Source: CAVRUF01 sp963716005 (GTDB taxonomy: Bacteria; Actinomycetota; Thermoleophilia; Gaiellales; Gaiellaceae). From it: 64,000 nt of DNA. Both the position numbers and the translations under genes were made by a program. The notes under the pieces are model-generated. The model made no database searches. It was not told the DNA's origin and saw only the letters and a program-made list of their open reading frames with translations. Below are positions 8,865 to 16,987 of this stretch, piece by piece; the first letter of the stretch is position 1, and every line of letters starts with the position of its first letter. Location of the stretch: assembly GCA_963716005.1 (NCBI GenBank), contig OY970285.1:558001-622000 (forward strand), given 5' to 3'.

Positions 8865-10062
8865 GGCGCTCGCCGCCTCCGTCGCCGCCGCCGCGGCGTG
8901 GCTCGTCTGCGCCTACCTCCTCTGGTCGACCTCGACCGTTCCGGGCGACCTGCGGCTGCCCGACCTCGACCCGCGCGACCTCTTCAGCGCCGAGGAGCTC
9001 TCGCGCGCGCACGCGTACGAGCGCGTGGTGCGGATCGAGTTCCTCCTCTACGCGCTGGTCACCGTCGCCGTGCTCGCCGCGTATGCGAAGTGGGGCGGAC
9101 GCTTCGTGCGCGAGTCGGCGGCCGGCCGAATCGGCACCGGGATGCTCCTCGCCATGCTCGGCTACGGGCTCCTCTGGCTGACGCTCCTGCCGGCCGGGCT
9201 CTTCGACCTCTGGTGGCAGCGCCGCCACGATCTCACCGAGGCGAGCTACGTCGACTTCTTCTTCGAGAGCTGGTTCGGCCTCGGCGGCGAGTTCCTGTTC
9301 GTCTGCCTCGCGATCGTCATCGTCATGGGGCTCGCCGGGCCGTTCCCGGACCACTGGTGGATCCCCGGCGCGGGCGTGTTCATCGCGCTCGCGTGCCTCT
9401 TCGTCTTCATCTACCCGTACCTCGCGGGCGGCGCCGACCTCGATGACCCGGCGCTCGCCGCCGACGCGCACACCTACGCCGTCGCGCAGGGAATCGACGA
9501 CATCCCGATCGAGGTGGTGGACGTCTCCGCGTTCACGAACGCGCCGAATGCCGAGGCGGCGGGCTACGGGCCGAGCCGCAAGATCATCCTCTGGAGCACG
9601 CTCCTCGACGGACGCTTCGACGGCAACTCGGTGCGCGTCGTGGTCGCGCACGAGATCGGACACCACGCGCGGAGCCACATCGTCAAGGGCATCCTCTGGT
9701 ACGCCCTCTTCGCGATTCCCGGCGCGTACCTCATCGCCCGCATCACTCGCCGCCGCGGCGGCATGCGCGAGCCGGAGGCGGTTCCCCTCGCGCTGCTCGT
9801 GCTCGTCGTCCTCTCGTTCCTGGCGCTGCCGCTGAACAACATGATCACGCGGCACATGGAGGCCGAGGCCGACTGGGCCGCGCTCGAGACGACGAAGAAT
9901 CCCGCGGCGGCCAAGCGCCTGTTCCGCGGGTTCTCGACGGAGCTCTACGCCGACCCGAAGCCGCCGACCTGGGCGTACCTCCTCATGGAGTCGCACCCGA
10001 CCGTGATCCAGCGGATCGAGATGGCCGAGGCCTGGAACGACCGGCAGCGCGGAACGCCGTAG
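8854..10062 (+). CDS. M48 family (Ste24-like) membrane zinc metalloprotease
   Basis: About 402 residues with six or seven hydrophobic segments and the zinc-binding HEIGHH motif near residue 266, followed by the third ligand region NMITRHMEAEADWAAL about 75 residues later. This is the Ste24/HtpX arrangement, in which a membrane protease cuts peptide bonds at the membrane face. HESHPTVIQRIEMAE-type ending (here SHPTVIQRIEMAEAW) is typical of the family. The start is uncertain: TTG 8854 gives a plausible first membrane helix and overlaps the DUF4389 gene end. Physiological substrates cannot be read from the sequence. Confidence 0.85.
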   Translation: MPARALAASVAAAAAWLVCAYLLWSTSTVPGDLRLPDLDPRDLFSAEELSRAHAYERVVRIEFLLYALVTVAVLAAYAKWGGRFVRESAAGRIGTGMLLAMLGYGLLWLTLLPAGLFDLWWQRRHDLTEASYVDFFFESWFGLGGEFLFVCLAIVIVMGLAGPFPDHWWIPGAGVFIALACLFVFIYPYLAGGADLDDPALAADAHTYAVAQGIDDIPIEVVDVSAFTNAPNAEAAGYGPSRKIILWSTLLDGRFDGNSVRVVVAHEIGHHARSHIVKGILWYALFAIPGAYLIARITRRRGGMREPEAVPLALLVLVVLSFLALPLNNMITRHMEAEADWAALETTKNPAAAKRLFRGFSTELYADPKPPTWAYLLMESHPTVIQRIEMAEAWNDRQRGTP

Positions 10063-10094
10063 CGGCCCGGATTGCGGCTGCTAGCGTTGCCGCC

Positions 10095-11246
10095 GTGTCC
10101 AGGTCGGTCATCGTCGCGTCCGCCCGCACCCCGTTCGGGAGGCTCGGCGGAGGGCTCGCCGACAAGAAGGCGACGGAGCTCGGCTCGATCGCGATCCGAG
10201 GCGCGCTCGACCGGGTCGACGTCGGGAACGACGACGTCGACTACGTGATCATGGGCCAGGTGCTCCAGGCCGGCGCCGGCCAGGCGCCCGCGCGCCAGGC
10301 CGCGATCGGCGCGGGTCTTCCGATCGAGCTCGGCGCGGACACGATCAACAAGGTGTGCGCGTCCTCGATCCGCGCGGTCGAGATCGCCGACTCGATGATC
10401 CGCGCCGGGGACGCCCAGGTCGTCGTCGCGGGCGGCATGGAGTCGATGTCGAACGCGCCGTACATCCTCGCCAAGGCCCGCTTCGGTTACCGGCTCGGGG
10501 ACGGCGTGCTCATCGACTCGATGGTCGCCGACGGGCTCACGTCCTCCTTCGACGGTAAGCACATGGTCGAGCAGGCGTCCTTCGTGTCGCGCGAGCTCGG
10601 GATCACGCGCGAGGAGCAGGACGAGTTCGCGCTCCGTTCGCACCAGCGCGCCGTGAACGCGATCGACAACGGACTCTTCGCCGACGAGATCGTCGCGGTC
10701 GGGGACTTCGACACCGACGAGGCGCCGCGCCGCGACTCGACGCTCGAGAAGCTCGCCTCGCTGAAGCCCGTCTTCGACCCCGAGGGGACGACGACCGCCG
10801 GAAACGCGCCGGGCGTGAACGACGGCGCCGGCGCGATCGTCGTCACGAGCGAGGAGTTCGCGAAGGAACGCGGCCTCGAGCCGCTCGCGACCATCGTCGC
10901 CCAGGCCGCGATCGCGGACGACTTCGCCTACCTGGCGCGGACGCCCGCGAAGGCCGGCGCCCTCGCGCTCCAGAAGGCGGGGAAGACAATCGGCGACGTC
11001 GACCGCATCGAGGTGAACGAGGCGTTCGCGTCGGTGTCGCTGAACTCGACCCGCATGCTCGAGGCCGATCCCGACTCCGTGAACGTGAACGGCGGCGCGG
11101 TCGCGCTCGGTCATCCCATCGGCGCCTCCGGTGCGCGGATCCTCGGCACGATGATCTACGAGCTGCGCCGAAACGGCGGCGGCCTCGGGCTTGCGGCGAT
11201 CTGCTCCGGCGGAGGCCAGGGCGACGCGATCCTGCTCGAGGTCTAG
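10095..11246 (+). CDS. Acetyl-CoA acetyltransferase (thiolase)
   Basis: Thiolase of 383 residues: interconverts two acetyl-CoA and acetoacetyl-CoA, or removes acetyl-CoA in beta-oxidation. The nucleophilic cysteine is C88 (NKVCASS), the catalytic pair is H340 (ALGHPIGASG) and C370 (AICSGGGQGDA). The N-terminus SRSVIVASARTPFG is typical of the AtoB/PhaA group. GTG 10095 follows TAGCGT (10082-10087) by 7 bases, suggesting a leaderless mRNA. It heads a run with a GNAT acetyltransferase and a 3-hydroxyacyl-CoA dehydrogenase, so a role in short-chain acyl-CoA metabolism is likely. Confidence 0.93.
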   Translation: MSRSVIVASARTPFGRLGGGLADKKATELGSIAIRGALDRVDVGNDDVDYVIMGQVLQAGAGQAPARQAAIGAGLPIELGADTINKVCASSIRAVEIADSMIRAGDAQVVVAGGMESMSNAPYILAKARFGYRLGDGVLIDSMVADGLTSSFDGKHMVEQASFVSRELGITREEQDEFALRSHQRAVNAIDNGLFADEIVAVGDFDTDEAPRRDSTLEKLASLKPVFDPEGTTTAGNAPGVNDGAGAIVVTSEEFAKERGLEPLATIVAQAAIADDFAYLARTPAKAGALALQKAGKTIGDVDRIEVNEAFASVSLNSTRMLEADPDSVNVNGGAVALGHPIGASGARILGTMIYELRRNGGGLGLAAICSGGGQGDAILLEV

Positions 11247-11777
11247 GTGCTTCGAGGCGACAGGGTCACGCTTCGCGCCCTGCGCGCGGACGAGTTCGAC
11301 CTCGTGCACGAGGCGCACCATCGCCTCAGCCCGTTCGACCCGCCCGACCCGGTCAAGGACCAGCGCCTGCGCGAGCGCATCGCGCGCTCGGGCGAGCTCG
11401 TCGACGGAATGCTCGACCTCGGCATCGAGGTGGAAGGCCGCCTGATCGGCGACATCGGCGCGCGCTCGGGCCGCAGCGTCATGCCGCCGGGCGTCTTCGA
11501 GTTCGGGATCGAGATCTACGAGGACGCCGACCGCGGCCAGGGCTACGGCGCCGAGGCGACCTCGCTCATCACCGGGCTCCTCTTCGACCTGTTCGGAGCC
11601 GAGCGCGTGCAGGCCTCGACCGCGCTCACGAACACGGCCATGCGGCGCGTGCTGGAGCGGCTCGGCTACCGCGAGGAGGGGACGCTGCGCGGGTTCATGC
11701 CGGCCGAGGACGGCGGCCGCGACGACTACGCGATGTACGCCGTCACGCGCGCGGACTGGTCTACGATCGCGCCGTGA
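11247..11777 (+). CDS. GNAT family N-acetyltransferase (RimJ/RimL type)
   Basis: A 176-residue acetyltransferase starting LRGDRVTLRALRADEFDLV, the usual RimJ/RimL opening, with the acetyl-CoA-binding segment RGQGYGAEATSLITGLLF (about residue 100) and the ASTALTNTAMRRVLERLGYREEGTLR stretch around residues 125-150 that ends many GNAT domains. It uses acetyl-CoA to modify an amine; the substrate (ribosomal protein N-terminus, antibiotic or small molecule) is not evident. GTG follows the thiolase stop directly and its end overlaps the next gene by four bases. Confidence 0.85.
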   Translation: MLRGDRVTLRALRADEFDLVHEAHHRLSPFDPPDPVKDQRLRERIARSGELVDGMLDLGIEVEGRLIGDIGARSGRSVMPPGVFEFGIEIYEDADRGQGYGAEATSLITGLLFDLFGAERVQASTALTNTAMRRVLERLGYREEGTLRGFMPAEDGGRDDYAMYAVTRADWSTIAP

Positions 11778-12607
11778 ACTGCGAGCACGTCCTCGTCGTC
11801 GGCGCCGGCCAGATGGGCGGCGGCATCGCCCAGACCTTCGCGGCCTCGGGGCGGCGAGTGTCGCTCCACGATCCGTTCCCGGGTGCGATCGAGCGCGGCC
11901 TGGCCACGATGGAGAAGAGCCTCACGCGCCTCGCCGAGAAGGGCGCCGAGCTCGACCCGGCCGAGGTGCTCGGCCGCGTTACGCCGGTGGACGAGCTGGT
12001 CGCCGCCGACCTGATGGTCGAGGCCGCGACCGAGGATCCCGAGGCGAAGACGGAGATCTTCCGCCGCGCCGACGAGGCGCTCCCCGAGCACGCGATCCTC
12101 GCGTCGAACACGTCGTCGATCCCGATCGCGTCGCTGGCGGCCGTCACCAACAGGCCGGACAAGGTGATCGGCATGCACTTCTTCAATCCAGTGCCCGTGA
12201 TGGCGCTCGTCGAGATCGTCCGCACGCCGGAAACGTCGGACGAGACCGCGCGCACGGTGGTCGAGCTGGCGAAGGAGCTGGGCAAGACGCCGGCCGAGGC
12301 GAACGACTTCCCCGGCTTCGTCTCGAACCGGATCCTCATGCCGTTCATCAACGAGGCCGTCTGGGCGCTCCACGGCGGGGTCGCGGAGCCGGAGGCGATC
12401 GACACGATCGCGAAGCTCGGCTTCAACCATCCCATGGGCCCGCTCGCGCTGGCCGACCTGATCGGCCTCGACACGTGCGTCGCGATCATGGAAGTCCTCG
12501 AGCGCGGGTTCGACGACGAGCGCTACGCCCCGTGTCCACTGCTGCGCGAGCACGTCGCCGCCGGTCGCCTGGGCCGCAAGTCTGGCCAGGGTTTCTACTC
12601 CTACTAA
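11774..12607 (+). CDS. 3-hydroxyacyl-CoA (3-hydroxybutyryl-CoA) dehydrogenase
   Basis: NAD-dependent oxidation of 3-hydroxyacyl-CoA to 3-ketoacyl-CoA. The 277-residue single-function protein has the Rossmann GAGQMGGGIAQ motif near the N-terminus, ILASNTSSIPI, the catalytic histidine in GMHFFNPVPVM paired with a glutamate (LVEIVRTPET), and the C-terminal NRILMPFINEAVW and FNHPMGPLALADLIGLD helices. GTG 11774 lies 6 bases after TACGAT (11762-11767) inside the upstream gene, so an internal leaderless promoter may supplement read-through from the thiolase. Confidence 0.94.
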   Translation: MNCEHVLVVGAGQMGGGIAQTFAASGRRVSLHDPFPGAIERGLATMEKSLTRLAEKGAELDPAEVLGRVTPVDELVAADLMVEAATEDPEAKTEIFRRADEALPEHAILASNTSSIPIASLAAVTNRPDKVIGMHFFNPVPVMALVEIVRTPETSDETARTVVELAKELGKTPAEANDFPGFVSNRILMPFINEAVWALHGGVAEPEAIDTIAKLGFNHPMGPLALADLIGLDTCVAIMEVLERGFDDERYAPCPLLREHVAAGRLGRKSGQGFYSY

Positions 12608-12683
12608 GGGTAGGAAACGACTAAAGTCAATTTCCGAGGAGGCCGATAGCTCCCGGAACACCAGCCGAGGAGGGGGGAGAGCT

Positions 12684-13754
12684 TTGCGGCTATTGCTAGT
12701 TGACGACGATCCAGGGCTCAGGGCCCTCGTTCGCACGACCTTCGAGGCGGTCGCCGTCCACGTCGAGGAGGCGGCCGACGCTGCCGTCGCCTGGGCCGCG
12801 GCCACCAAGCGCCCGCCCGACGCGATCGTCCTCGACGTCGGCATGCCGGGCATGGACGGGCTCGTGCTCTGCGCGAGGCTGAAGGCCGATCCGCGGACCG
12901 CGGGGATCCCCGTCGTCATGCTCACCGGCTCCGGTTCCGGCACGCGCGAGCGCGCCGACGAGGTGGGCGCCGACGCGTACATGCGCAAGCCGTTCAGCCC
13001 GCTCGAGCTCCTCGCTGTCGTCGAGCGTGTCGCCGGCGGCCTCCACGGAATCCCGTTCCGCTCCGAGAAGGCGACCGAGCCCGCGGAGCAGCTCCTCCTC
13101 TACGCCCGCGACCTGCGCCACCTGCTCGAGATCGAGCGCGGCCAGCGCCTCCTCATCCAGCGCGCCTACCAGGAGACGGTCAGCGCGCTCGCGAGCGCGC
13201 TCGAGACGAAGGACATCGGCACGGGCGCGCATTCGCAGCGCGTGCAGCACTACGCCATGGCCCTCGGCTCCGTCATCGCGCCCGAGCTGGCCGAGGATCT
13301 CTCCGCGCAGTACGGCTTCCTGCTCCACGACGTGGGGAAGATCGGCGTCCCCGACGAGATCCTCCTGAAGCGCGGGCCGCTGAACGTCCAGGAGACGCGC
13401 GTCATGCGCATGCACACGCTGCTCGGCGAGCAGATGCTCGGCGGCGTCGCGTTCCTTCAGGGCGTGGGCCTCGAGGTCGTCCGCAACCACCACGAGCGCT
13501 GGGACGGCGACGGCTATCCCGACCGGCTCGAGCGCGAGCAGATCCCGCTCGGCGCGCGGATCTTCGCCGTGGCCGACTCGCTGGACGCGATGACGACCGA
13601 CCGGCCGTACCGCAAGCGCCGCACCTGGGACTGGGCGCGCGACGAGATCATCCGCGAGGCGGGCAAGCAGTTCGACCCGGCCGTGGTCGCCGCGTTCGAG
13701 GAGACCGAGCCCGACCTGCGCGAAATCGCGCTCGAATTCGCCGTGGCAGCCTGA
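12684..13754 (+). CDS. Response regulator with HD-GYP cyclic-di-GMP phosphodiesterase output
   Basis: A 356-residue two-domain signalling protein. Residues 1-120 are a receiver: acidic DDD at 7-9, phospho-acceptor D51 in VLDVGMPGMDG, and KPF near 105. Residues about 165-345 are an HD-GYP domain, with HDVGKIGVPDEILLK and the HHERWDGDGYPD signature, followed by ADSLDAMTTDRPYR. HD-GYP enzymes hydrolyse c-di-GMP, here under control of phosphorylation. The TTG start is set by a strong GAGGAGGGG Shine-Dalgarno 10 bases upstream, in contrast to the leaderless genes around it. No histidine kinase is adjacent, so the partner is elsewhere. Confidence 0.92.
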   Translation: MRLLLVDDDPGLRALVRTTFEAVAVHVEEAADAAVAWAAATKRPPDAIVLDVGMPGMDGLVLCARLKADPRTAGIPVVMLTGSGSGTRERADEVGADAYMRKPFSPLELLAVVERVAGGLHGIPFRSEKATEPAEQLLLYARDLRHLLEIERGQRLLIQRAYQETVSALASALETKDIGTGAHSQRVQHYAMALGSVIAPELAEDLSAQYGFLLHDVGKIGVPDEILLKRGPLNVQETRVMRMHTLLGEQMLGGVAFLQGVGLEVVRNHHERWDGDGYPDRLEREQIPLGARIFAVADSLDAMTTDRPYRKRRTWDWARDEIIREAGKQFDPAVVAAFEETEPDLREIALEFAVAA

Positions 13755-13838
13755 ACCAGGCGCGGCCAGGGCGTGAGTAGGTCAGAAGTGGCGCGATTCG
13801 CGTCTCGCCGGACGCGGATACGTGCGGTCGCAGCCTGA

Positions 13839-13880
13839 GCCTCGCGAGAACCTTCCCCGGGGACCCCCTTAGAGCACCCC
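13839..13880 (-). repeat. Conserved block downstream of element D (candidate small RNA 5' end)
   Basis: On the minus strand this block starts GGGGTGC about ten bases after the -10 box of element D and contains GGGGGTCCCCGGGG and GGTTCTCGCG. The block at 43777-43820 next to element B has the same order and nearly the same sequence, with only a few substitutions and small indels. The reading frame is not preserved between the copies, so the conservation looks structural or regulatory, not coding. Confidence 0.5.
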
Positions 13881-13890
13881 TACGCGTTCA

Positions 13891-13934
13891 AGCGTAACGC
13901 GGAAAAGCGCACGTGTGGCGCGCGGTTTGTGCCG
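13891..13934 (-). promoter_or_regulatory. Dispersed promoter-like element, copy D
   Basis: Minus strand: CGGCAC (13934-13929), CACGTGCGC from 13915, and TACGCT (13896-13891) as -10, exactly 19 bases after CAC starts. A 17-base spacer gives GCCACA as the -35. The inferred transcript runs toward the 3' end of the HD-GYP gene. The same stretch lies upstream of the acyl-CoA dehydrogenase on the other strand. Confidence 0.5.
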
Positions 13935-13967
13935 GAAGTCCCACGCCTTCGAGACTATTCTCCGCCT

Positions 13968-15122
13968 GTGGAGTTCGAGCTCTCCCCCGAGCAACGCGAG
14001 ATCCAGGCGGTCGCCCGCGAGTTCGCCGACGCGGAGATCGCGCCCAACGCGACCGCGTGGGACACCGAGCACCGCTTCCCGCACGAGCTCGTCCCGAAGC
14101 TCGCCGAGCTGGGGCTCATGGGCGTCTGCATCCCCGAGGAGCTCGGCGGGGTCGGCGCCGACTTCGTCTCGTACATGCTCGTGCTCGAGGAGATCTCCCG
14201 CGCCGACGCCGGGATCGGCGTCACGGTCGCCGTCCACACGTCCGCGTGCACGCTCCCGATCGCCAAGTTCGGCACCGAGGAGCAGGCGCAGACGCTCGTC
14301 CCGCCGCTCGCCCGCGGGGAGAAGATCGGCGCATTCGCGCTGACCGAGTCCGGCTCCGGCTCCGACGCGCGCTCGCTCCGCACGAAGGCCGAGCGCGACG
14401 GCGACGGCTGGCGGCTCACCGGCACGAAGCAGTGGATCACGAGCGGCAGCTTCGGCGGCACGATCCTCGTCTTCGCCCGCGGCGAGAACGGCATCTCGTG
14501 CTTCCTCGTGGACGGGAGCCCCGACGGCCTCGAGGTCACGAAGGAGCACTCGAAGATGGGCCTGCACTCGAGCTCGACCGTCGATCTCGTCTTCGACGGC
14601 GTCGAGGTGGCGGCCGACCGGATGCTCGGCGAGGAGGGCAAGGGCTTCAACATCGCCATGGCGACGCTCGACGGCGGCCGCATCGGGATCGCCGCGCAGG
14701 CGGTCGGGATCGCGCAGGCCGCGTTCGACGCCGCATGCGCCTACGCGCTCGAGCGCCAGCAGTTCGGCAAGCGGATCGCCGAGTTCGGCGCCATCCAGGG
14801 CAAGCTCGCGGACATGGCGACGGAGATCGACGCGGCACGGCTGCTCGTTCTGCGCGCGGCGTGGCTGCGCGACCAGGGCAAGCCCCACGGCGAGGCGGGC
14901 GCGAAGGCGAAGCTCTACGCGTCGAGCGTCGCGCGGCGGCAGACCGGCGAGGCGATCCAGATCCTCGGCGGCTACGGCTTCACGACCGAGTTCCCGGTGG
15001 AGCGCTACTTCCGCGACGCGAAGATCACGGAGATCTACGAGGGCACGAGCGAGATCCAGCGGCTCGTGATCGCCCGATCCGTGCTCGGCCTGGCCGAGCG
15101 CGCCGAACCCGTCCCCGCGTGA
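13968..15122 (+). CDS. Acyl-CoA dehydrogenase
   Basis: FAD enzyme that oxidises acyl-CoA to trans-2-enoyl-CoA and passes electrons to ETF (genes at 24727-26465). The 384-residue product begins VEFELSPEQREIQ and contains the FAD/substrate signatures ALTESGSGSDA and QWITSG, the RQQFGKRIAEFGAIQGKLADM helix, ILGGYGFTTEFPVERYFRDAKI and the catalytic base E358 in IYEGTSEIQR. The glutamate position matches short/medium and branched short-chain members. GTG 13968 lies 6 bases after TATTCT (13956-13961), so leaderless. Its stop overlaps the next start. Confidence 0.94.
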   Translation: MEFELSPEQREIQAVAREFADAEIAPNATAWDTEHRFPHELVPKLAELGLMGVCIPEELGGVGADFVSYMLVLEEISRADAGIGVTVAVHTSACTLPIAKFGTEEQAQTLVPPLARGEKIGAFALTESGSGSDARSLRTKAERDGDGWRLTGTKQWITSGSFGGTILVFARGENGISCFLVDGSPDGLEVTKEHSKMGLHSSSTVDLVFDGVEVAADRMLGEEGKGFNIAMATLDGGRIGIAAQAVGIAQAAFDAACAYALERQQFGKRIAEFGAIQGKLADMATEIDAARLLVLRAAWLRDQGKPHGEAGAKAKLYASSVARRQTGEAIQILGGYGFTTEFPVERYFRDAKITEIYEGTSEIQRLVIARSVLGLAERAEPVPA

Positions 15123-15711
15123 GCCGGAAACGCGAAGAGCCCGTGCGCCTCGACCGGATCTACACCCGGGGCGGCGACGCGGGCGAGACGAGCCTCGGCG
15201 ACGGGCAGCGCGTCTCGAAGGCGGACCTGCGCGTCGAGGCCTACGGCCAGGTGGACGAGCTGAACGCGCTCCTCGGCGTCGCGCTCGCGCGGGGCGTGCC
15301 CGGGCGCGTTCCGCGCGCACCTCGAGCGGATCCAGAACGAGCTCTTCGATCTCGGCGCCGACCTCGCCGTGCCGCTCGAGGACACGAAGCGCGAGCGCAC
15401 GCGCATCACGGCCGAGCAGGTCGAGCACCTGGAGAACCTCTGCGACGAGGTGAACGAAAACCTCGAGCCGCTGCGCTCGTTCGTCCTCCCGGGCGGAACC
15501 GAGCCGGCCGCACTGCTCCACCTGGCGCGGACGGTCTGCCGGCGGGCGGAGCGCGTCGACGGTCGCGCTCGCCGCGGAGGCCGACGTGAACCCGGAGGCG
15601 CTCGCGTACCTGAATCGGCTCTCCGACCTGCTCTTCATCCTCGCGCGCGCCGCGAATGCTGCGGCCGGCGCGGCCGAGCCGCTCTGGAAGCCCGGCGAGT
15701 CGCCGGCCTAG
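15119..15711 (+). CDS. Cob(I)alamin adenosyltransferase, PduO type (two one-base frame breaks)
   Basis: Makes adenosylcobalamin from cob(I)alamin and ATP, the cofactor of the acyl-CoA mutase encoded next. Segment 1 reads RLDRIYTRGGDAGETSLGDG and VEAYGQVDELNALLG, the ATP-binding N-terminus; segment 2 continues ELFDLGADLAVPLED and the FVLPGGTEPAALLHLARTVC motif; segment 3 ends LAYLNRLSDLLFILARAAN. Each transition needs one surplus base removed, near 15301-15308 and 15551-15557. All conserved blocks are present in order, giving about 196 residues, the usual size, so sequence error is more likely than a pseudogene. GTG 15119 overlaps the upstream stop; GTG 15143 (VRLDRIYTRG) is an equally plausible start. 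Confidence 0.85.
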
Positions 15712-15716
15712 ATGCG

Positions 15717-16229
15717 GTGCGCGTCGGGCCGAAGAGCCGGGCCGCCGCGGGCAGCGTCGTCTTCTTCCTCGTCGCTCCGGCCGTCGTCGCGGGGCTCATC
15801 CCCTGGCTGCTGACCGGCTGGGACGCACGTGCTCTCTCGCCCTGGTGGCTCCCGGTGCGCGTCTTCGGAGTGGCCCTGCTGATCGCGGGAGCCGTCGTCC
15901 TGGTGCGGGCGTTCGCGCGCTTCGTCGTCGAGGGCGTCGGGACGCCCGCGCCCGTCGCTCCGACCGAGCGCCTCGTCGTAGGCGGCCTCTACCGGTACGT
16001 CCGGAATCCGATGTACCTCGCCGTCGCGGCGGTGATCGTGGGGCAGGCGCTCCTCCTCGGGCGACCGGTGTTGCTCGCGTACGCCGGCGCGTTCGGAGTC
16101 GTCGTCTGGGCCTTCGTCCGCTCGTACGAGGAGCCAACTTTGGCGCGGCGCTTCGGCGAGGAATACGAGGCGTACCGGCGGGCCGTGCCCGGCTGGTGGC
16201 CGCGCCGCCGACCGTGGAGCGGCGCGTGA
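15717..16229 (+). CDS. Isoprenylcysteine carboxyl methyltransferase-like membrane protein
   Basis: A 170-residue integral membrane protein with four hydrophobic segments. The C-terminal half has GLYRYVRNPMYLAVAAVIVGQALLLG-like features (RYVRNPMY motif) and ends with EEPTLARRFGEEYEAYRRAVPGWWP, the EE-L--RFG-EY--Y---V-RW pattern of the bacterial ICMT/phospholipid methyltransferase superfamily, which uses S-adenosylmethionine at the membrane. The substrate is unknown. GTG 15717 follows the previous stop closely, and its TGA overlaps the next GTG. Confidence 0.8.
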   Translation: MRVGPKSRAAAGSVVFFLVAPAVVAGLIPWLLTGWDARALSPWWLPVRVFGVALLIAGAVVLVRAFARFVVEGVGTPAPVAPTERLVVGGLYRYVRNPMYLAVAAVIVGQALLLGRPVLLAYAGAFGVVVWAFVRSYEEPTLARRFGEEYEAYRRAVPGWWPRRRPWSGA

Positions 16230-16968
16230 CCGACCTGCTGATCGCCGCCGGCGGCTCATTCCTCGCCGCGCTTCTCGGCGGGATGGTCGGGCTCGTGCTT
16301 GGCAGCCTCCGGCTTCCCGCCGTGCTCCTGGCCTCTGGGAACGCGGCCGCGGCGGCCGGGACGAACATCGCGGTCAGTGCCGTCACCGCGCTCGTCGGCG
16401 GGATCACGCACGCCCGCGCGGGGCGGGTGGACTGGCGGATCGTCGCCTGGATGGCGCCGCCCTCCGTCGTGGCCGCGTTCATCGGCGGGCTCTTCGGGAG
16501 CAGCGTCCCCGAGGGGTTCCTGCTCGGGCTGATCTCGGTCGTCCTCTTCTACAGCGGGCTCGACCTCCTGTTCTCGTTGCGCCCCGGCCCGGAGAAGCCG
16601 GGCGACCCGCGCACCGTCGCCGCCGTCTCGGGCGCGATCATCGGCCTGCATCGGCGGCGCGGTCGGCCTGATCCTCGGAACGCTGCGGCTGCCGGCGCTC
16701 CTGAAGGGCGTCGGCCTGACGGCCCACAAGGCGGTGGGGACGAACCTCGTCGTCGGGTTCTTCCTCGGCGTCTCCGGCTTCCTCGGGCACCTCGTCCGGC
16801 TCGAGGTCGAGTGGGACGTGCTCGCGGTCTCTGTCGCGGCCGCAATCCCCGGCGCCTGGCTCGGCGCGCGCCTGACCGGACGGCTCTCGGAGCGACGCGC
16901 TCAGGCGGGCGATCGGCGTCGCGCTCCTGGTCGTCTCGGTCACGATCGGCGCGGCTGCTCTTTCCTGA
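16226..16968 (+). CDS. TauE/SafE family sulfite exporter-type permease (two one-base frame breaks)
   Basis: Membrane permease of the TauE/SafE family, which exports sulfite, sulfoacetate or related anions. The two pseudo-symmetric halves are visible: AALLGGMVGLVLGSLRLPAVLLA with GTNIAVSAVTALVGG in the first, and IGGAVGLILGTLRLPALLKG with GTNLVVGFFLGVSGFLGHL in the second. The halves are in different frames; one surplus base near 16643-16650 and another near 16891-16899 restore a protein of about 247 residues ending TIGAAALS. GTG 16226 overlaps the ICMT stop. The frame breaks are probably errors. Confidence 0.8.
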
Positions 16969-16987
16969 CGCGGCCTACAATGAGCGC